Shown piece by piece: positions 43,464-53,699 of a DNA stretch of 64,000 bases. This DNA comes from Ogataea parapolymorpha DL-1 (Eukaryota > Ascomycota > Pichiomycetes > Pichiales > Pichiaceae): the NCBI RefSeq assembly GCF_000187245.1, contig NC_027862.1, positions 930,001 to 994,000 of the forward strand, given 5' to 3'. Under the pieces are notes generated by a model that had not been told where the DNA came from, did no database searches, and saw nothing but the letters and a program-made list of their open reading frames with translations. Position 1 is the first letter of the stretch. Each line of letters opens with the position of its first letter. The position numbers were made by a program, and so were the translations under genes.

Positions 43464-44854
43464 ATGAGAGAAGTTATCAGTGTTAACGGTAAGTAGAACG
43501 CATTTGTCACGCGCATATCTAACCCTTTCTAGTTGGTCAAGCCGGTTGCCAGATTGGTAATGCCTGCTGGGAGCTCTACTCGATGGAGCACGGAATCACC
43601 CCAGATGGATACTTGCAAGAGGGCCTCACCAGACCTAAGGGTGGCGAAGAGGGATTTTCCACGTTCTTTGCAGAGACCGGCTCAGGAAAATACGTGCCAA
43701 GAGCTCTGTACGTTGATTTGGAGCCTAACGTCATCGACGAAGTGCGTACCGGAAAGTACAAGAATCTGTTCCATCCAGAACAGCTCATCAGTGGTAAGGA
43801 AGATGCTGCAAACAACTATGCCAGAGGACACTACACGGTGGGAAGGGAATTGTTGGACGACATCAGCGACAGACTGAGAAAAATGACCGATCAGTGCGAC
43901 GGTTTACAAGGTTTCCTGTTTACCCACTCGCTCGGTGGAGGTACCGGTTCCGGTCTTGGTTCGCTGCTTTTGGAACAATTCTCCAACGACTACGGTAAGA
44001 AGTCCAAGCTGGAGTTTGCCGTTTACCCTGCTCCCCAGGTTTCCACCTCTGTTGTTGAGCCTTACAACACTGTGTTGACCACACACACCACTTTGGAGAA
44101 TGCAGACTGTACCTTCATGGTTGACAACGAGGCCATTTACGAGATGTGCCGCAAGAACTTGAACATTGCCAGACCAAACTTCAACAACCTCAACAACCTA
44201 ATTGCGCAAGTCGTGTCATCTGTGACGGCCTCTTTGAGATTCGACGGGTCTTTGAACGTGGACTTGAACGAGTTCCAAACCAACTTGGTGCCATACCCAA
44301 GAATCCACTTCCCATTGGTTTCTTACGCTCCAGTCATGTCCAAGTCCAGAATCACACACGAGGCCAACTCAGTCGCTGAGATCACCGCCGCCTGTTTTGA
44401 GCCAGGCAACCAGATGGTCAAGTGCGACCCTAGATTAGGCAAGTACATGGCCACCTGTTTGCTGTACAGAGGTGACGTTGTCAACAGAGACGTCCAGAAC
44501 GCCGTTTCCGTGATCAAGTCGAAGAAGACCGTCCAACTGGTTGACTGGTGTCCTACCGGTTTCAAGATTGGTATTTGTTACCAGAAGCCAACCCAGACTC
44601 CGGAATCTGAGCTCGCAGACGTCAGCAGAGCAGTGTGTATGCTTTCCAACACCACTGCGATTGCTGATGCTTGGCAGAAGGTTGACAGGAAGTTTGACCT
44701 GATGTACAAAAAGAGAGCTTTTGTCCACTGGTATGTTAGTGAAGGTATGGAGGAAGGAGAGTTTGCTGAGGCCAGAGAGGATCTTGCTGCCTTGGAGAGA
44801 GACTATGTTGAGTTGGGAGCAGACACCTTCCCGGATGAGGAGGAGGAATACTAA
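43464..44854 (+). CDS. TUB1: Alpha-tubulin, one intron
   Basis: This gene encodes a subunit of the microtubule heterodimer. Exon 1 is 43464-43488 (MREVISVN plus the first base of codon 9), and exon 2 is 43533-44854; together they encode 448 residues. The protein has the GTP loop [16 protein letters not shown], the conserved [19 protein letters not shown], the alpha-specific catalytic glutamate segment and the acidic EEEEEY tail ending in tyrosine. The intron falls after nucleotide 25 of the coding sequence, the same site as in S. cerevisiae TUB1. Conserved leucines here are encoded by CTG, showing standard decoding. Confidence 0.98.
43489..43532 (+). other. TUB1 intron, 44 nt
   Basis: Donor GTAAGT, branch-like TCTAAC at 43518-43523, acceptor CTAG. 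Splicing joins [18 protein letters not shown] without gaps. It has the same length as the RPS16 intron. Confidence 0.96.
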
Positions 44855-45100
44855 ACAGGCTGCTCTAGTATCTTATCGACTAATTTTGCTGCTCAATGTG
44901 AGGATCCTGACATGTTATTTGTATTTCTTTGAATATTATATACCCCTATCAAGCGTCGATTTGTGAGTCGATTTGCGTCGGCTTATTTGGAAGGCAATTT
45001 GTTTTACGTAATCTACTGGACTTAGCAGTCACTATCTCCGTGGGGGCTAATCCTATAATTATCTTTTTAGCTATTATTTAGTGCATTCTATTGCTTCCTA
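44855..45100. other. TUB1 terminator and promoter of the zinc-cluster gene
   Basis: 246 bp, AT-rich, with short repeats of CGATTTG near 44960-44980. No coding or RNA signal was seen. Confidence 0.4.
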
Positions 45101-47986
45101 ATGTCGTCAGGAACGGACTCGAAAGTTAAGAAGAGCCGTAATAGAGTGCCCATTTCGTGCGAGCCATGCCGAAAGAAGAAGCTGAAGTGTGACCGCACGA
45201 AGCCATGCTCTAGCTGCGTCAAGAACAAGACTCAGTATTCGTGTAAGTATGCTAATCAGAATCTGGACAACATGAACAAGATGCAACTCACAACTGAGAT
45301 CATCAACCTGAAAATGAAAGTCAACAAACTGGAGAAAATCCTGCAAGCTAATAATATCAACGCTAGCGAGTATAGCGATTTGTCGTTTGTGTTTAATGAG
45401 TCAATCAGCCGAATGAGCGAGGACCAGGAGGATCCGGTGCTTGATTTATCAGAGAAATTTGATCGCATGATCTTCAAGGAAAATAGAATGTTGCGTTCGG
45501 GTGCTACATCCTACGTGACATTTATTAAAGCAGATAAGCAGCTGAGCTTGCTTTTTGAGGCTCTTAACAAACGACATGAACAGGAATACGAGGAGTATAT
45601 GAACGCACAGAAGATCAAGGTCCAGCACGACTCTAAGATGTTTGATAACAGCAACATTGCGCGCAAACATGCTTACCAAGACAAGGATCTTTGTATGGAC
45701 TCTATTCTGAGCGGTATGACAACTACCACGCTCACCGCTTCAGGGCTTTTGAAAAGTCAGGACATTTTCGCACTAGCAAGCAGCAAGCTTCCTCCGATGT
45801 TTGCGATCGAGGCTCTTGTTGATCGCTTTTTTACCCATGCTTACTATCTGGTTCCTTTTGTGGACGAGGAAACTTTCCGCGAGGAGCTAACATATGTTCT
45901 ACTGTCAGATGAAAAGGGAAATCCAAGTTTCAAGGTGGCACATCATCAAAACACATCAATTGTTTCGCTGCTCCTAATTATCCTCCGATACGCCTACATG
46001 ACCATCAACGTGAAGGAGTTCGATGAAAACCCTCGCTCGATAGAAGACGAGAACTTAGCAACCATGTTAAGAATGGGCATCGTTATCGGTCCACAGTATA
46101 TCGAATTGGCAAAGAACGTCCTGTTGAGCATGCCTCCCGAGGAGAGCATTTTTAGAAAAGTGACGATTCGCAACATACAGGTGCTGATGTTCCTAAGATG
46201 GTACCAGAGCTACTCACCTGAGCTGAGTGAGGATTACTACGAAGCATCGATTTCGCTCAGCCTGATTATCCAGATGTGTCGTGTGCTGGGTATCAACAGA
46301 GACCCCGACCACTTTTCTGAGGTGTTCCGAGACGAAAAAGTGAAGAATTTGAGAAGAAGAATATTCTACAAGCTCTATTATATGGACACATTGAGCGCTT
46401 TTGATCTCGGAACGCCGGTTGTGATTCATCCAGATGAGTACGATGCCATGTTGCCAAAAATCAGCGCCAAGGAAAAGGCCACTTTGGATGATTTCAAGCG
46501 CGGAATGTCTATCAGTATTACTGGAAAGCAACTCAAGTCCATCATTAACGAAAATGCCATCAATAGGGATATAGATCTCGAGTTTGAAGTTGCCAAACTG
46601 ATCCGCAGAGCCATCCAATTGTGTCGTAACTACGATGACGGTGCGAAGAAATCCGAGTTCCTGGCACACATCCAAAGGATTGAGCTTTTCTTGAATAGTC
46701 GCCTAAGCTCAATTTACGAGATGCTGGACAGTGGGGAGCTAGCGGGTAGTTTCAAGATCGATGATCCTATTGAGCGGATTTTCAACATTTCGAAGATCAA
46801 AAAACTGGAAATGAGACTGGTTCTCCTTTCCTTGTTGAATTGTCTCCACTACTTGCTGTTCCTGTATGCTTCAGAGGATCAGGAGGAGGAAAAACTGGAG
46901 CATGCAATGAAGGCGTCTGAACCGGCCCTAATCTTGTTCAAATTCACTTATGACTTTGTGAAGTATTTGACGGAGTCGTCCACCATTCACGGAGCCAGCA
47001 AGTCACACCAGAACTTCAAGCGGTTCTTCAATGGTCTGGAGATTCCTTTTGCAAGCAAAGTCCAGGCCTGTTTCCACAGAGGTATCTTGTGGACAATGTC
47101 GATTTTCCTCCAAAACTTCACGTCTGACCATTTGAAGTTTGAAATCCTTTTGAAGAAGTTTGGCAACTCTGTGGACTCTGTTGTTGTGCTGAACTGGCTC
47201 AACATCGACCTTGACAGAAATACCAACGACCAGTTTTTAATCATCATGTTCCACTATCTAAAGGAATACTATCTCAACAGTATTGGTTTGAAGACAGACT
47301 TTTTCTGTTGCTGGAGGGTCTCGATGATTATCAAGATTTTCTTCAACTTCTTCAAGAACACCAAGCAGGAAAGATTTGAGAAAGTGCTCACGCACTACGA
47401 GCTTGCAAGCGAGAACCAGAATTTGAGAAAGGACTTTTCGTATGCCGAGGCCAGAATTTTGAGCTCGGACCCTGAAAAACTGAAGAGCGGGCTCTCTTTG
47501 CCGAATATGCCCAACCCGCTAGAGCCTGAGCCTACACAACTGACCACCAAAGGATTTGAACAGATCATTTACGGCAATGGGGACGAGTATCTGGACGAGT
47601 TGCTCAAGGAGGACCTAACCTATCGTCCATCGGCTCGTGCGTACTCTTTCTTCAACGTTTCCGACTTCAACGCTTTGGGGGCCCCTGAATCATTCCAGTC
47701 GACGGCCTCCAGCTCGGTCAACCGCCCTTCTGAAACAGATTCTTTCAGCCACTCGAATTCCACGGACCACCCTTCTACGAAATCGAGTGGCTCCGTTGGA
47801 AACGTGACTTTTGAAGATCCTAGCAAGGCCGACGTCATGTCGTTCGAAGCGCCGGACCTTGTTAGTCCCTTCGACACGTACGCCAGTCAGATCAGCGCAA
47901 TTGACCAGGAAGTCCCTGGCGAAAAGAGCATTAACCTTCAAGACTTCATCTCTCAGTTTTCCAAAGACTCGATGTTTTCGAACTGA
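45101..47986 (+). CDS. Zn2Cys6 fungal-type transcription factor
   Basis: The 961-residue protein has an N-terminal zinc cluster with Cys20, 23, 30, 36, 39 and 48 (CX2CX6CX5CX2CX8C), preceded by a basic KKSRNRVP segment. A short leucine-rich coiled-coil dimerisation stretch follows (about 65-85, IINLKMKVNKLEKIL). The middle homology region begins around 195 and includes ALVDRFFTHAYYLVPFVDEETF and the fungal_trans core (SISLSLIIQMCRVLGINRDPDHF, RRRIFYKLYYMD). The segment GATSYVTFIKADKQL at about 133-147 resembles that after the linker in Hap1/Oaf3-type regulators. The tail is Ser-rich and acidic, as in activation regions. Target genes cannot be deduced. Confidence 0.88.
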   Translation: MSSGTDSKVKKSRNRVPISCEPCRKKKLKCDRTKPCSSCVKNKTQYSCKYANQNLDNMNKMQLTTEIINLKMKVNKLEKILQANNINASEYSDLSFVFNESISRMSEDQEDPVLDLSEKFDRMIFKENRMLRSGATSYVTFIKADKQLSLLFEALNKRHEQEYEEYMNAQKIKVQHDSKMFDNSNIARKHAYQDKDLCMDSILSGMTTTTLTASGLLKSQDIFALASSKLPPMFAIEALVDRFFTHAYYLVPFVDEETFREELTYVLLSDEKGNPSFKVAHHQNTSIVSLLLIILRYAYMTINVKEFDENPRSIEDENLATMLRMGIVIGPQYIELAKNVLLSMPPEESIFRKVTIRNIQVLMFLRWYQSYSPELSEDYYEASISLSLIIQMCRVLGINRDPDHFSEVFRDEKVKNLRRRIFYKLYYMDTLSAFDLGTPVVIHPDEYDAMLPKISAKEKATLDDFKRGMSISITGKQLKSIINENAINRDIDLEFEVAKLIRRAIQLCRNYDDGAKKSEFLAHIQRIELFLNSRLSSIYEMLDSGELAGSFKIDDPIERIFNISKIKKLEMRLVLLSLLNCLHYLLFLYASEDQEEEKLEHAMKASEPALILFKFTYDFVKYLTESSTIHGASKSHQNFKRFFNGLEIPFASKVQACFHRGILWTMSIFLQNFTSDHLKFEILLKKFGNSVDSVVVLNWLNIDLDRNTNDQFLIIMFHYLKEYYLNSIGLKTDFFCCWRVSMIIKIFFNFFKNTKQERFEKVLTHYELASENQNLRKDFSYAEARILSSDPEKLKSGLSLPNMPNPLEPEPTQLTTKGFEQIIYGNGDEYLDELLKEDLTYRPSARAYSFFNVSDFNALGAPESFQSTASSSVNRPSETDSFSHSNSTDHPSTKSSGSVGNVTFEDPSKADVMSFEAPDLVSPFDTYASQISAIDQEVPGEKSINLQDFISQFSKDSMFSN

Positions 47987-48016
47987 TTGTTCGCTGTATA
48001 TACGTTTTTAAATGAA

Positions 48017-48925
48017 TCAGATTTCGATGTTGACAAATATGGGGCCAGTGGTATCGACGAGAAACCCGTTGTCGCCGACTAACAGGTTGTTCGCACTCAC
48101 TTTTCCTTCGATCGAGGACTCCCAATTCGTAACGTCCCATTTGAGCCCGCTCGTGCTCAATCGCACAGGACACGCGAGTGGTAACAGCCCAACAAGCGGC
48201 AGTTTTCCCTTCACTAGCTTCTCACCTCGATGGTACTCCTTTTCTTGCAGCAGCGTAACAAAGTTGCGTCCTTTGGGAATAAACAAAATATACTCGTTAT
48301 ATTCGCTATTTCTCACGATGAACTGGAAATTGGGCCTTGTATGGTGCAATTTAATCAGCTTGCTGATCGTGGAGACCGTGTGATCAAATCTTCCGCCAAT
48401 TGAGCCCATCATGAACACAGAAACCTTATCTTGAATGGTATCGGTGACGCTTTCCTCATGCTTGCTGACGCCATCATAGTCGTCGTAATCGTCAAGATTT
48501 ATTGTCGGATCGAGCAGAGCCAGGTTTGAAAGCGTGATAGCCTTGTCCAGGTCTGAATAATATTGCGAAGCCTGCTGCTTGACCTTGACCCCCTTGGATT
48601 TATAGAAGATGCTCACTTCGGGCCGCAAGGAGTCGAGATCACCTATCACAAAGTCCGGCAGCCAGTCCAGACCGTGTTTCAGGCTATACTCGTAAAGCTG
48701 GTTTGCACCCCCGTCGGCGCAGATCCTCAATTGCGAAGCATCCCACACCTGTTGTACAGCAGCCACTGGAAGCTTGATCTCCTGGTTAAGCAAAAGAAGT
48801 ACCTTTTTGCCCGGCCCAGAAAAATAGTCTGTGGGGCAAATTACGTGCACATCGTCGGGGGGCATGATGTGGACATGATCCGGGTTTTCTGTGACCAAAT
48901 TGTCGGCGGGCGGCGTAGAACCCAT
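48017..48925 (-). CDS. THI80: Thiamine pyrophosphokinase
   Basis: The enzyme transfers pyrophosphate from ATP to thiamine to make the cofactor thiamine diphosphate. The 302-residue protein has the conserved ICADGGANQLY (Asp71) and DFVIGDLDSL (95-99) acidic motifs, the QYYSDLDKAI segment, GSIGGRFDHT, and a C-terminal beta domain ending in the VDTTGPIFVNIEI strand that contacts substrate. Length is close to S. cerevisiae Thi80 (319 aa). It converges on the zinc-cluster gene, 30 bp away. Confidence 0.94.
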   Translation of the reverse strand: MGSTPPADNLVTENPDHVHIMPPDDVHVICPTDYFSGPGKKVLLLLNQEIKLPVAAVQQVWDASQLRICADGGANQLYEYSLKHGLDWLPDFVIGDLDSLRPEVSIFYKSKGVKVKQQASQYYSDLDKAITLSNLALLDPTINLDDYDDYDGVSKHEESVTDTIQDKVSVFMMGSIGGRFDHTVSTISKLIKLHHTRPNFQFIVRNSEYNEYILFIPKGRNFVTLLQEKEYHRGEKLVKGKLPLVGLLPLACPVRLSTSGLKWDVTNWESSIEGKVSANNLLVGDNGFLVDTTGPIFVNIEI

Positions 48926-49014
48926 GATGGTCTGAAATACAGGTTTTTACGATAGTTACACTCCATTTACATTAAAATTTTCATGGCTGTGTAAGAAAAG
49001 CACGCACGCTGCTG

Positions 49015-49773
49015 CTATCTACGGCCTTTCTTGGAAGAGTCGTCTGGATCCTTGCGGGGTTCCACAAAGCCTCCACGGGTGTCCCTGTCGTGAGGAATGC
49101 CCTGCTCGTCCAGACGAGCAATGAGCTTATCTTTTTGAAGCAATCGCCACCTTGTAAGTTTTGCGTAGTCGTGAATTTGGAACCCGAAGATCTTCGGTGT
49201 GTATATGTCCACGCTGTGGCTTGGTATAAGCTCCGGGAACGCCTGGAAGAACATAGCAGGGAACGAGGTGCCAAAAAAGGCGCCGTCCAGCGATGAATGT
49301 CTCGATGACTTTGGGTTATAGATATCCTCGCAATTTGGGCAGTACAGCTTCACAGAAGCGACCTTGGGGGTATCGCTGAGTCCAACGGGGAGCAGAGGTG
49401 TCAGTTTGCAGAACACACGCGGACAGTATCCGAAATCGGCGTTCTTGTATTTTTCCATCATCTTGTTGAGACCTCTCTGAGTGATGATGTAGCGGGCGTG
49501 AATGAGAGCATACAAGAACTTGGCGTTATCCTCTAGCCGGGCGCGGGTCTGCTCCGACTCATTTTCGCTGATCTGCGTTCGATCCGTGATAATGTCCACC
49601 AGCAACGATATTCTGTCCACGTACTGATTGAGGCCTGTCAGGTTGAACCTATCGGTGATGTACTCGACGTCGACATCGCAGAAGTACTCATTGCCACGAC
49701 TTCCTAAAAACCAGTCGATCCAGTACTCTGTATACTCGGAGCCCGAGTCGCTCATATATTCTGCAGAGGCCAT
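49015..49773 (-). CDS. CKB2: Casein kinase 2 regulatory subunit beta'
   Basis: This is a regulatory, dimerising subunit of protein kinase CK2. The 252-residue protein has an acidic/Ser-rich start, WIDWFLGSRGNEYFCDVDVEYI, a RYIITQRGL helix, and the four zinc-binding cysteines Cys117, 122, 145 and 148 in CPRVFC and CPNC. The downstream segments SSRHSSLDGAFFGTSFPAMF and PKIFGFQIH follow Ckb2 (258 aa) closely and lack the acidic insertion typical of Ckb1, so CKB2 is the better name. Its start is 51 bp from the divergent HIR2-like gene. Confidence 0.94.
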   Translation of the reverse strand: MASAEYMSDSGSEYTEYWIDWFLGSRGNEYFCDVDVEYITDRFNLTGLNQYVDRISLLVDIITDRTQISENESEQTRARLEDNAKFLYALIHARYIITQRGLNKMMEKYKNADFGYCPRVFCKLTPLLPVGLSDTPKVASVKLYCPNCEDIYNPKSSRHSSLDGAFFGTSFPAMFFQAFPELIPSHSVDIYTPKIFGFQIHDYAKLTRWRLLQKDKLIARLDEQGIPHDRDTRGGFVEPRKDPDDSSKKGRR

Positions 49774-49824
49774 CAGGACGGTTTAATATTAAGAAAAAAT
49801 AAGTTTTTTTTTCGTATCACCACC

Positions 49825-52500
49825 ATGTACTTTCTGAGCGGGTCGTTTTCGAGCACTGCGGCCTATTTCGTTTCTGTCAACTCCACAAACGAGTACGTGG
49901 CCACAGCAGGAAATGATGCCACGATCATGGTGCGATCCATGTCCAAGTTCGTCGGAATGGTGCCCGATGCTGAGACGTTGGAAACGAAGAGTCCGTCGCA
50001 AGTGCAAACAACGCCGGCCATTGACAAGGCCAAATTCACCGAGGCGCAGCAGGCTGATAATGTTGTCACGCTCAAGACGCGGAGTAAGATCTCGTGTTTG
50101 AAGTTTGCAAACCTGCGCCAAAACAGTCATCTTCTCGTGGCCCTGTGCAAAAACGGAGAGGTTTTCCTTGTCGAGCACCCAGAAAATTCAGAATTGTGTG
50201 AAACCACGTTGTTGTACCGTCAAAAAAAAGGTCAGTTGATAGACTGCAGCTGGTCCGCAGACGACCAGCTGCTGGCCTTCTCCTCGATGAACAACGAGGT
50301 TGTCATCTACGACACACTCTACAGAAAACAGCTCACGAGCTTGCACATACACAGCAACGACGACACTATCGCCGTGAAGGGGATCACCTTCGATCATTGC
50401 GCCAACAAGTACTTATTCACACAGGGAGACGACAAGCTGGCTAATATCGTCGAGTATTCTTTGCAAGAGGACCAGGAACACGGTAGGGTGTTCAAGTACA
50501 AGATTGCCCAACAACTGTCAAATTTGTCGAGCAACCTCAAAGTTAAGGCCAATTTGCGGAAAGTGGCGTGGTCTGCGGACGACAAGGTGCTCGCCTGTCC
50601 AAACATGGGCAAGGGCAAGTCCTCGTTGGTCGCTCTGCTCAACAACCCGGACGGATCAAGCTGGAATAGCTGGTGCAGTTTAATGGCCAATGATTTCCGG
50701 TGCATCATGACAGCATTTTCCCCAACGGTGTTTGCAAACCCGGCAAACAAAGACCCCTCCGACATGAACCCGGCTACGGCCAAGCAGTACTACATTCTGG
50801 CCACCGCATCGGCAGAGAGCACTGTCGCGATTTGGAACACCGCCTCGAGTGCGCCGCTCATCATTGCAAACGAGGTCAGTCTCAGTGCGATTCAGGATAT
50901 GTGCTGGAGTGCAGACGGCCGTCTACTCTTCATATCGACAGCCGCGGGCGAGCTGTTGATTGGTGTTTTTGGAGAGAGCGAGCTGGGAGCCGCAGTCATT
51001 CCACTGGACAAGAAGATGCAGCTGGAACAGACTGTGGCAGAAACGCTTGCAGGACAGTTGGAGAGACGCGATAAGTGGATCAAGGAAAATGGGTCAGTCA
51101 AGGAGCCCGTTGCGGCCCCTGCTACCGACCCAAAGAAGACGGCAGTTAAAAAAGAATCCAATGGGCCCGCTGCTCCAGAGGTGTCTACGGTTCCGGTGGA
51201 TCTTAAAAAACGGCCTGCATCGACGGCTGATTTCGATGCACCATCAACGTCAGTTCCTCGGGAACTCTCGCAGAAAGCAAACAAAATTATCAAGAAGGAC
51301 GACAGCGCCCAAAACGGCAAGAAAAAGAGAGAGCTGGAACCGTTGGATTTTATTGGCTCAGTCGTTCTCAATCCGCAGCTCTCGTTTAGTAATGTGAGGA
51401 TTTCCGTCGCCAAAGTGCGACTCAATTTTTTCTACACCTTGCCAGAGGATGAGTCCTTGTATTTGGAGGTGAAGAATGGCACAGGATTTGAGTCGTCGCC
51501 AACAAGGATCGCACTAATGAAGAAGCTGTCAGAAGAAAACAGAAAGCAGATATTTGTGGATTTTATTCCGCTAAAGGTGCACTTGGTTGCTGCTACCGAA
51601 AAGCATTGGGCCGTGTCGACAACCAATGGACAGATAATAGTTTACGGCAGCTCGGGACGCCGCGTACTGCCTCCCTTGATTTTGGGGTCGCCGCTGTCAT
51701 TTATGGAAATGAAAAACCAGTATTTGCTGGCCGTCACAAGCGTGGGAGAGATGTATGCTTGGGACTTGGACGTTCCTAAGGCCCTTTTCAGACCAACGTC
51801 GCTGTACCCTTTGTTGCAGCCGATATACCGTGCCAATCAGTACGAGACAGTCACGGAGGCCAACGGACTGGTGTTTGTGAATGGGGATCTTCTCACGCGG
51901 TCTGAAAACCTTACCATGTGTTCGATTTCGAGCACAGGAGTTCCCATAGTCACTCTCAGCAACGGCAACGGGTATTTGTACGACAAAAATATGAGCTCGT
52001 GGTCTCTAATTAGCGACTCCTGGTGGGCGTTTGGGTCACAATATTGGGATTTCACGCGGTCGCAGGTCGAGGATGAGTCCATTGTTGGTGTTTTGGAAAG
52101 TCGCACAAATGAAGAGCTCCTGCGTCGAGGCAAGGGCCGTCTTCTGAATAAAATATCCAAGGTAATGTTGATGAAAGAGGGATACGAGAACCTGGAGACG
52201 GTGATCTCACTCAATCATCTCGAAAACAAAATATTGGTGTATCAACAGCTGCAGGACTCAAAGAGCTTCAAAAGCTATTTGATTCTGTACGTGAAAAGAC
52301 TTTGCGAGCTCAATCTCAAAAATCGCCTGATCGAGTTGTTCCAGGAGCTCTATTTTAGCAAAGAGGAAAAGATATGCGGTTTGGATAGAGCAGAGCTTTT
52401 GAAAACGCTTATTCTCAGTTGCTCCAAATATAGAGAGGTGCAGAGAATACTGGTGGTGTACGGAGAGAACACCGGTCTTCTGGAAGATGACATACTGTAA
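49825..52500 (+). CDS. HIR2: Hir2-like histone chaperone subunit (HIRA family)
   Basis: This is a subunit of the HIR complex, which deposits H3/H4 outside S phase and represses histone genes. The 891-residue protein has degenerate WD repeats in the first 380 residues (STNEYVATAGNDATIMVRSM, LIDCSWSADDQLLAFSS, LRKVAWSADDKVLACPN, IQDMCWSADGRLLFIST). A basic linker with KKRELEPLDFIGSVVLNPQLSF follows, and then a C-terminal HIRA domain with LGSPLSFMEMKNQYLLAVTSVGEMYAWDL and ISSTGVPIVTLSNGNGYLYDKNMSSWSLISDSWW. Divergence of the WD repeats favours Hir2 over Hir1, but this is not certain. Confidence 0.82.
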   Translation: MYFLSGSFSSTAAYFVSVNSTNEYVATAGNDATIMVRSMSKFVGMVPDAETLETKSPSQVQTTPAIDKAKFTEAQQADNVVTLKTRSKISCLKFANLRQNSHLLVALCKNGEVFLVEHPENSELCETTLLYRQKKGQLIDCSWSADDQLLAFSSMNNEVVIYDTLYRKQLTSLHIHSNDDTIAVKGITFDHCANKYLFTQGDDKLANIVEYSLQEDQEHGRVFKYKIAQQLSNLSSNLKVKANLRKVAWSADDKVLACPNMGKGKSSLVALLNNPDGSSWNSWCSLMANDFRCIMTAFSPTVFANPANKDPSDMNPATAKQYYILATASAESTVAIWNTASSAPLIIANEVSLSAIQDMCWSADGRLLFISTAAGELLIGVFGESELGAAVIPLDKKMQLEQTVAETLAGQLERRDKWIKENGSVKEPVAAPATDPKKTAVKKESNGPAAPEVSTVPVDLKKRPASTADFDAPSTSVPRELSQKANKIIKKDDSAQNGKKKRELEPLDFIGSVVLNPQLSFSNVRISVAKVRLNFFYTLPEDESLYLEVKNGTGFESSPTRIALMKKLSEENRKQIFVDFIPLKVHLVAATEKHWAVSTTNGQIIVYGSSGRRVLPPLILGSPLSFMEMKNQYLLAVTSVGEMYAWDLDVPKALFRPTSLYPLLQPIYRANQYETVTEANGLVFVNGDLLTRSENLTMCSISSTGVPIVTLSNGNGYLYDKNMSSWSLISDSWWAFGSQYWDFTRSQVEDESIVGVLESRTNEELLRRGKGRLLNKISKVMLMKEGYENLETVISLNHLENKILVYQQLQDSKSFKSYLILYVKRLCELNLKNRLIELFQELYFSKEEKICGLDRAELLKTLILSCSKYREVQRILVVYGENTGLLEDDIL

Positions 52501-52530
52501 CGACTAGATGATTATGTATATATACAAGAT

Positions 52531-53631
52531 TCACTTCTCCATATCCATGCCAAGGATTTTATACACCTCTTTCAAGTTTTTGCTGGCCACGGCTCGTGCT
52601 TTGTCTGCTCCTTCCAAACTCAATTTATGGAGCAGATCTGGTGAGGACATTAACTCTTTGTAAACTCTATTAGGCTCTTGCAGCTCTTTCACCACCGCTT
52701 CGGCCACAAGCTCTTTCAGATCTCGCTTGGACAAATCCTTGATCTGCGGCACTGTCTCCTCTATCGTTTGGTTCGCAATAGCCGAATAAATGGTGATCAG
52801 ATTAGAAATACCTGGTCTCTGCTCCGGATCGAATGTCAAGGGTCCATCTATGGAGTCTGTGGTGGCTTTCATGATTTTCATTCTCATGGACTTCGGGTCC
52901 TCTGTGATGGTTATCTTTGTGAGCTCGTCGGGATCGGACTTGGACATTTTTTTTGACGGATCTCTCAGATTCAGAATTTTGTTGGAAGGTGCCATCAGGG
53001 TTTTTGGATAGTGGAAGAACTTGGTCTTGGTCTGTTTGTTAAACGCAGACACAAGATCCCTTGTGAGCTCCAGGTGCTGCGCCTGGTCCTGGCCCACAGG
53101 GACATGTGTAGCGTTGAATAGCAGCACATCGGCAGCCATTAGCACGGGGTATGCAAATAGCCCGAGCTTGACAGCTCCCAGTTCATTCTGTATCTGGGCA
53201 TCGTTTTTCAGATCTGCTTTGGCCTTCCATTGCGTCATCCGGTTGAGAAGTCCCATACCAGCAAAACAGGTCAGTGCCCATTGCAGCTGCGTGTGTTCGG
53301 GCACGGCAGCTTGATGATATATTGTAACTTTTGCAGGATCTAGGCCGCAGGCCAACAGAGACGCATATGCCTCGAATCTCTGCTTTTTCAAAACAGAATA
53401 GTTCTGGGGCACAGTGAGGGAGTGCAGATCGGCGATAAAGAGAACCATTTGGGACGAAGGGTCGAGTTTTCGGGCTATCGTGTGCCAGGTCTTCGTAGCT
53501 CCGAGATAATTTCCGAGATGGAAAGCCCCCGTTGGCTGTATGCCACTAACTAGCATCGAGCCTCGGGGTAAGCTAAACGTGGGAGAGTTGACATATTCCA
53601 CAGACACTGTAGAGACAAATCTGCGGAACAT
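52531..53631 (-). CDS. MSW1: Mitochondrial tryptophanyl-tRNA synthetase
   Basis: This class I aminoacyl-tRNA synthetase charges mitochondrial tRNA-Trp. The 366-residue protein has a short mitochondrial leader (MFRRFVSTVS), the HIGH-equivalent GIQPTGAFHLGNYLGA at 30-45, the ADLHSLTVPQ segment, QDQAQHLELTRDL, and the KMSKS loop near residue 228 (SKKMSKSDPDE). Its size and bacterial-like sequence fit the mitochondrial Msw1 (379 aa), not the longer cytosolic Wrs1. ESC2 starts 68 bp away in the divergent direction. Confidence 0.95.
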   Translation of the reverse strand: MFRRFVSTVSVEYVNSPTFSLPRGSMLVSGIQPTGAFHLGNYLGATKTWHTIARKLDPSSQMVLFIADLHSLTVPQNYSVLKKQRFEAYASLLACGLDPAKVTIYHQAAVPEHTQLQWALTCFAGMGLLNRMTQWKAKADLKNDAQIQNELGAVKLGLFAYPVLMAADVLLFNATHVPVGQDQAQHLELTRDLVSAFNKQTKTKFFHYPKTLMAPSNKILNLRDPSKKMSKSDPDELTKITITEDPKSMRMKIMKATTDSIDGPLTFDPEQRPGISNLITIYSAIANQTIEETVPQIKDLSKRDLKELVAEAVVKELQEPNRVYKELMSSPDLLHKLSLEGADKARAVASKNLKEVYKILGMDMEK

Positions 53632-53699
53632 GGAGTGGATGGTTTTTATAATAAATTCGCTATTATTTATTGTATTATTTTTAGTTTTTTCATATAATC

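Noticed and set aside
43533..44854. CUG-Ser or CUG-Ala decoding
   Set aside because: Leucines fixed in all alpha-tubulins, for example in VQLVDW and LLYRG, are encoded by CTG here.
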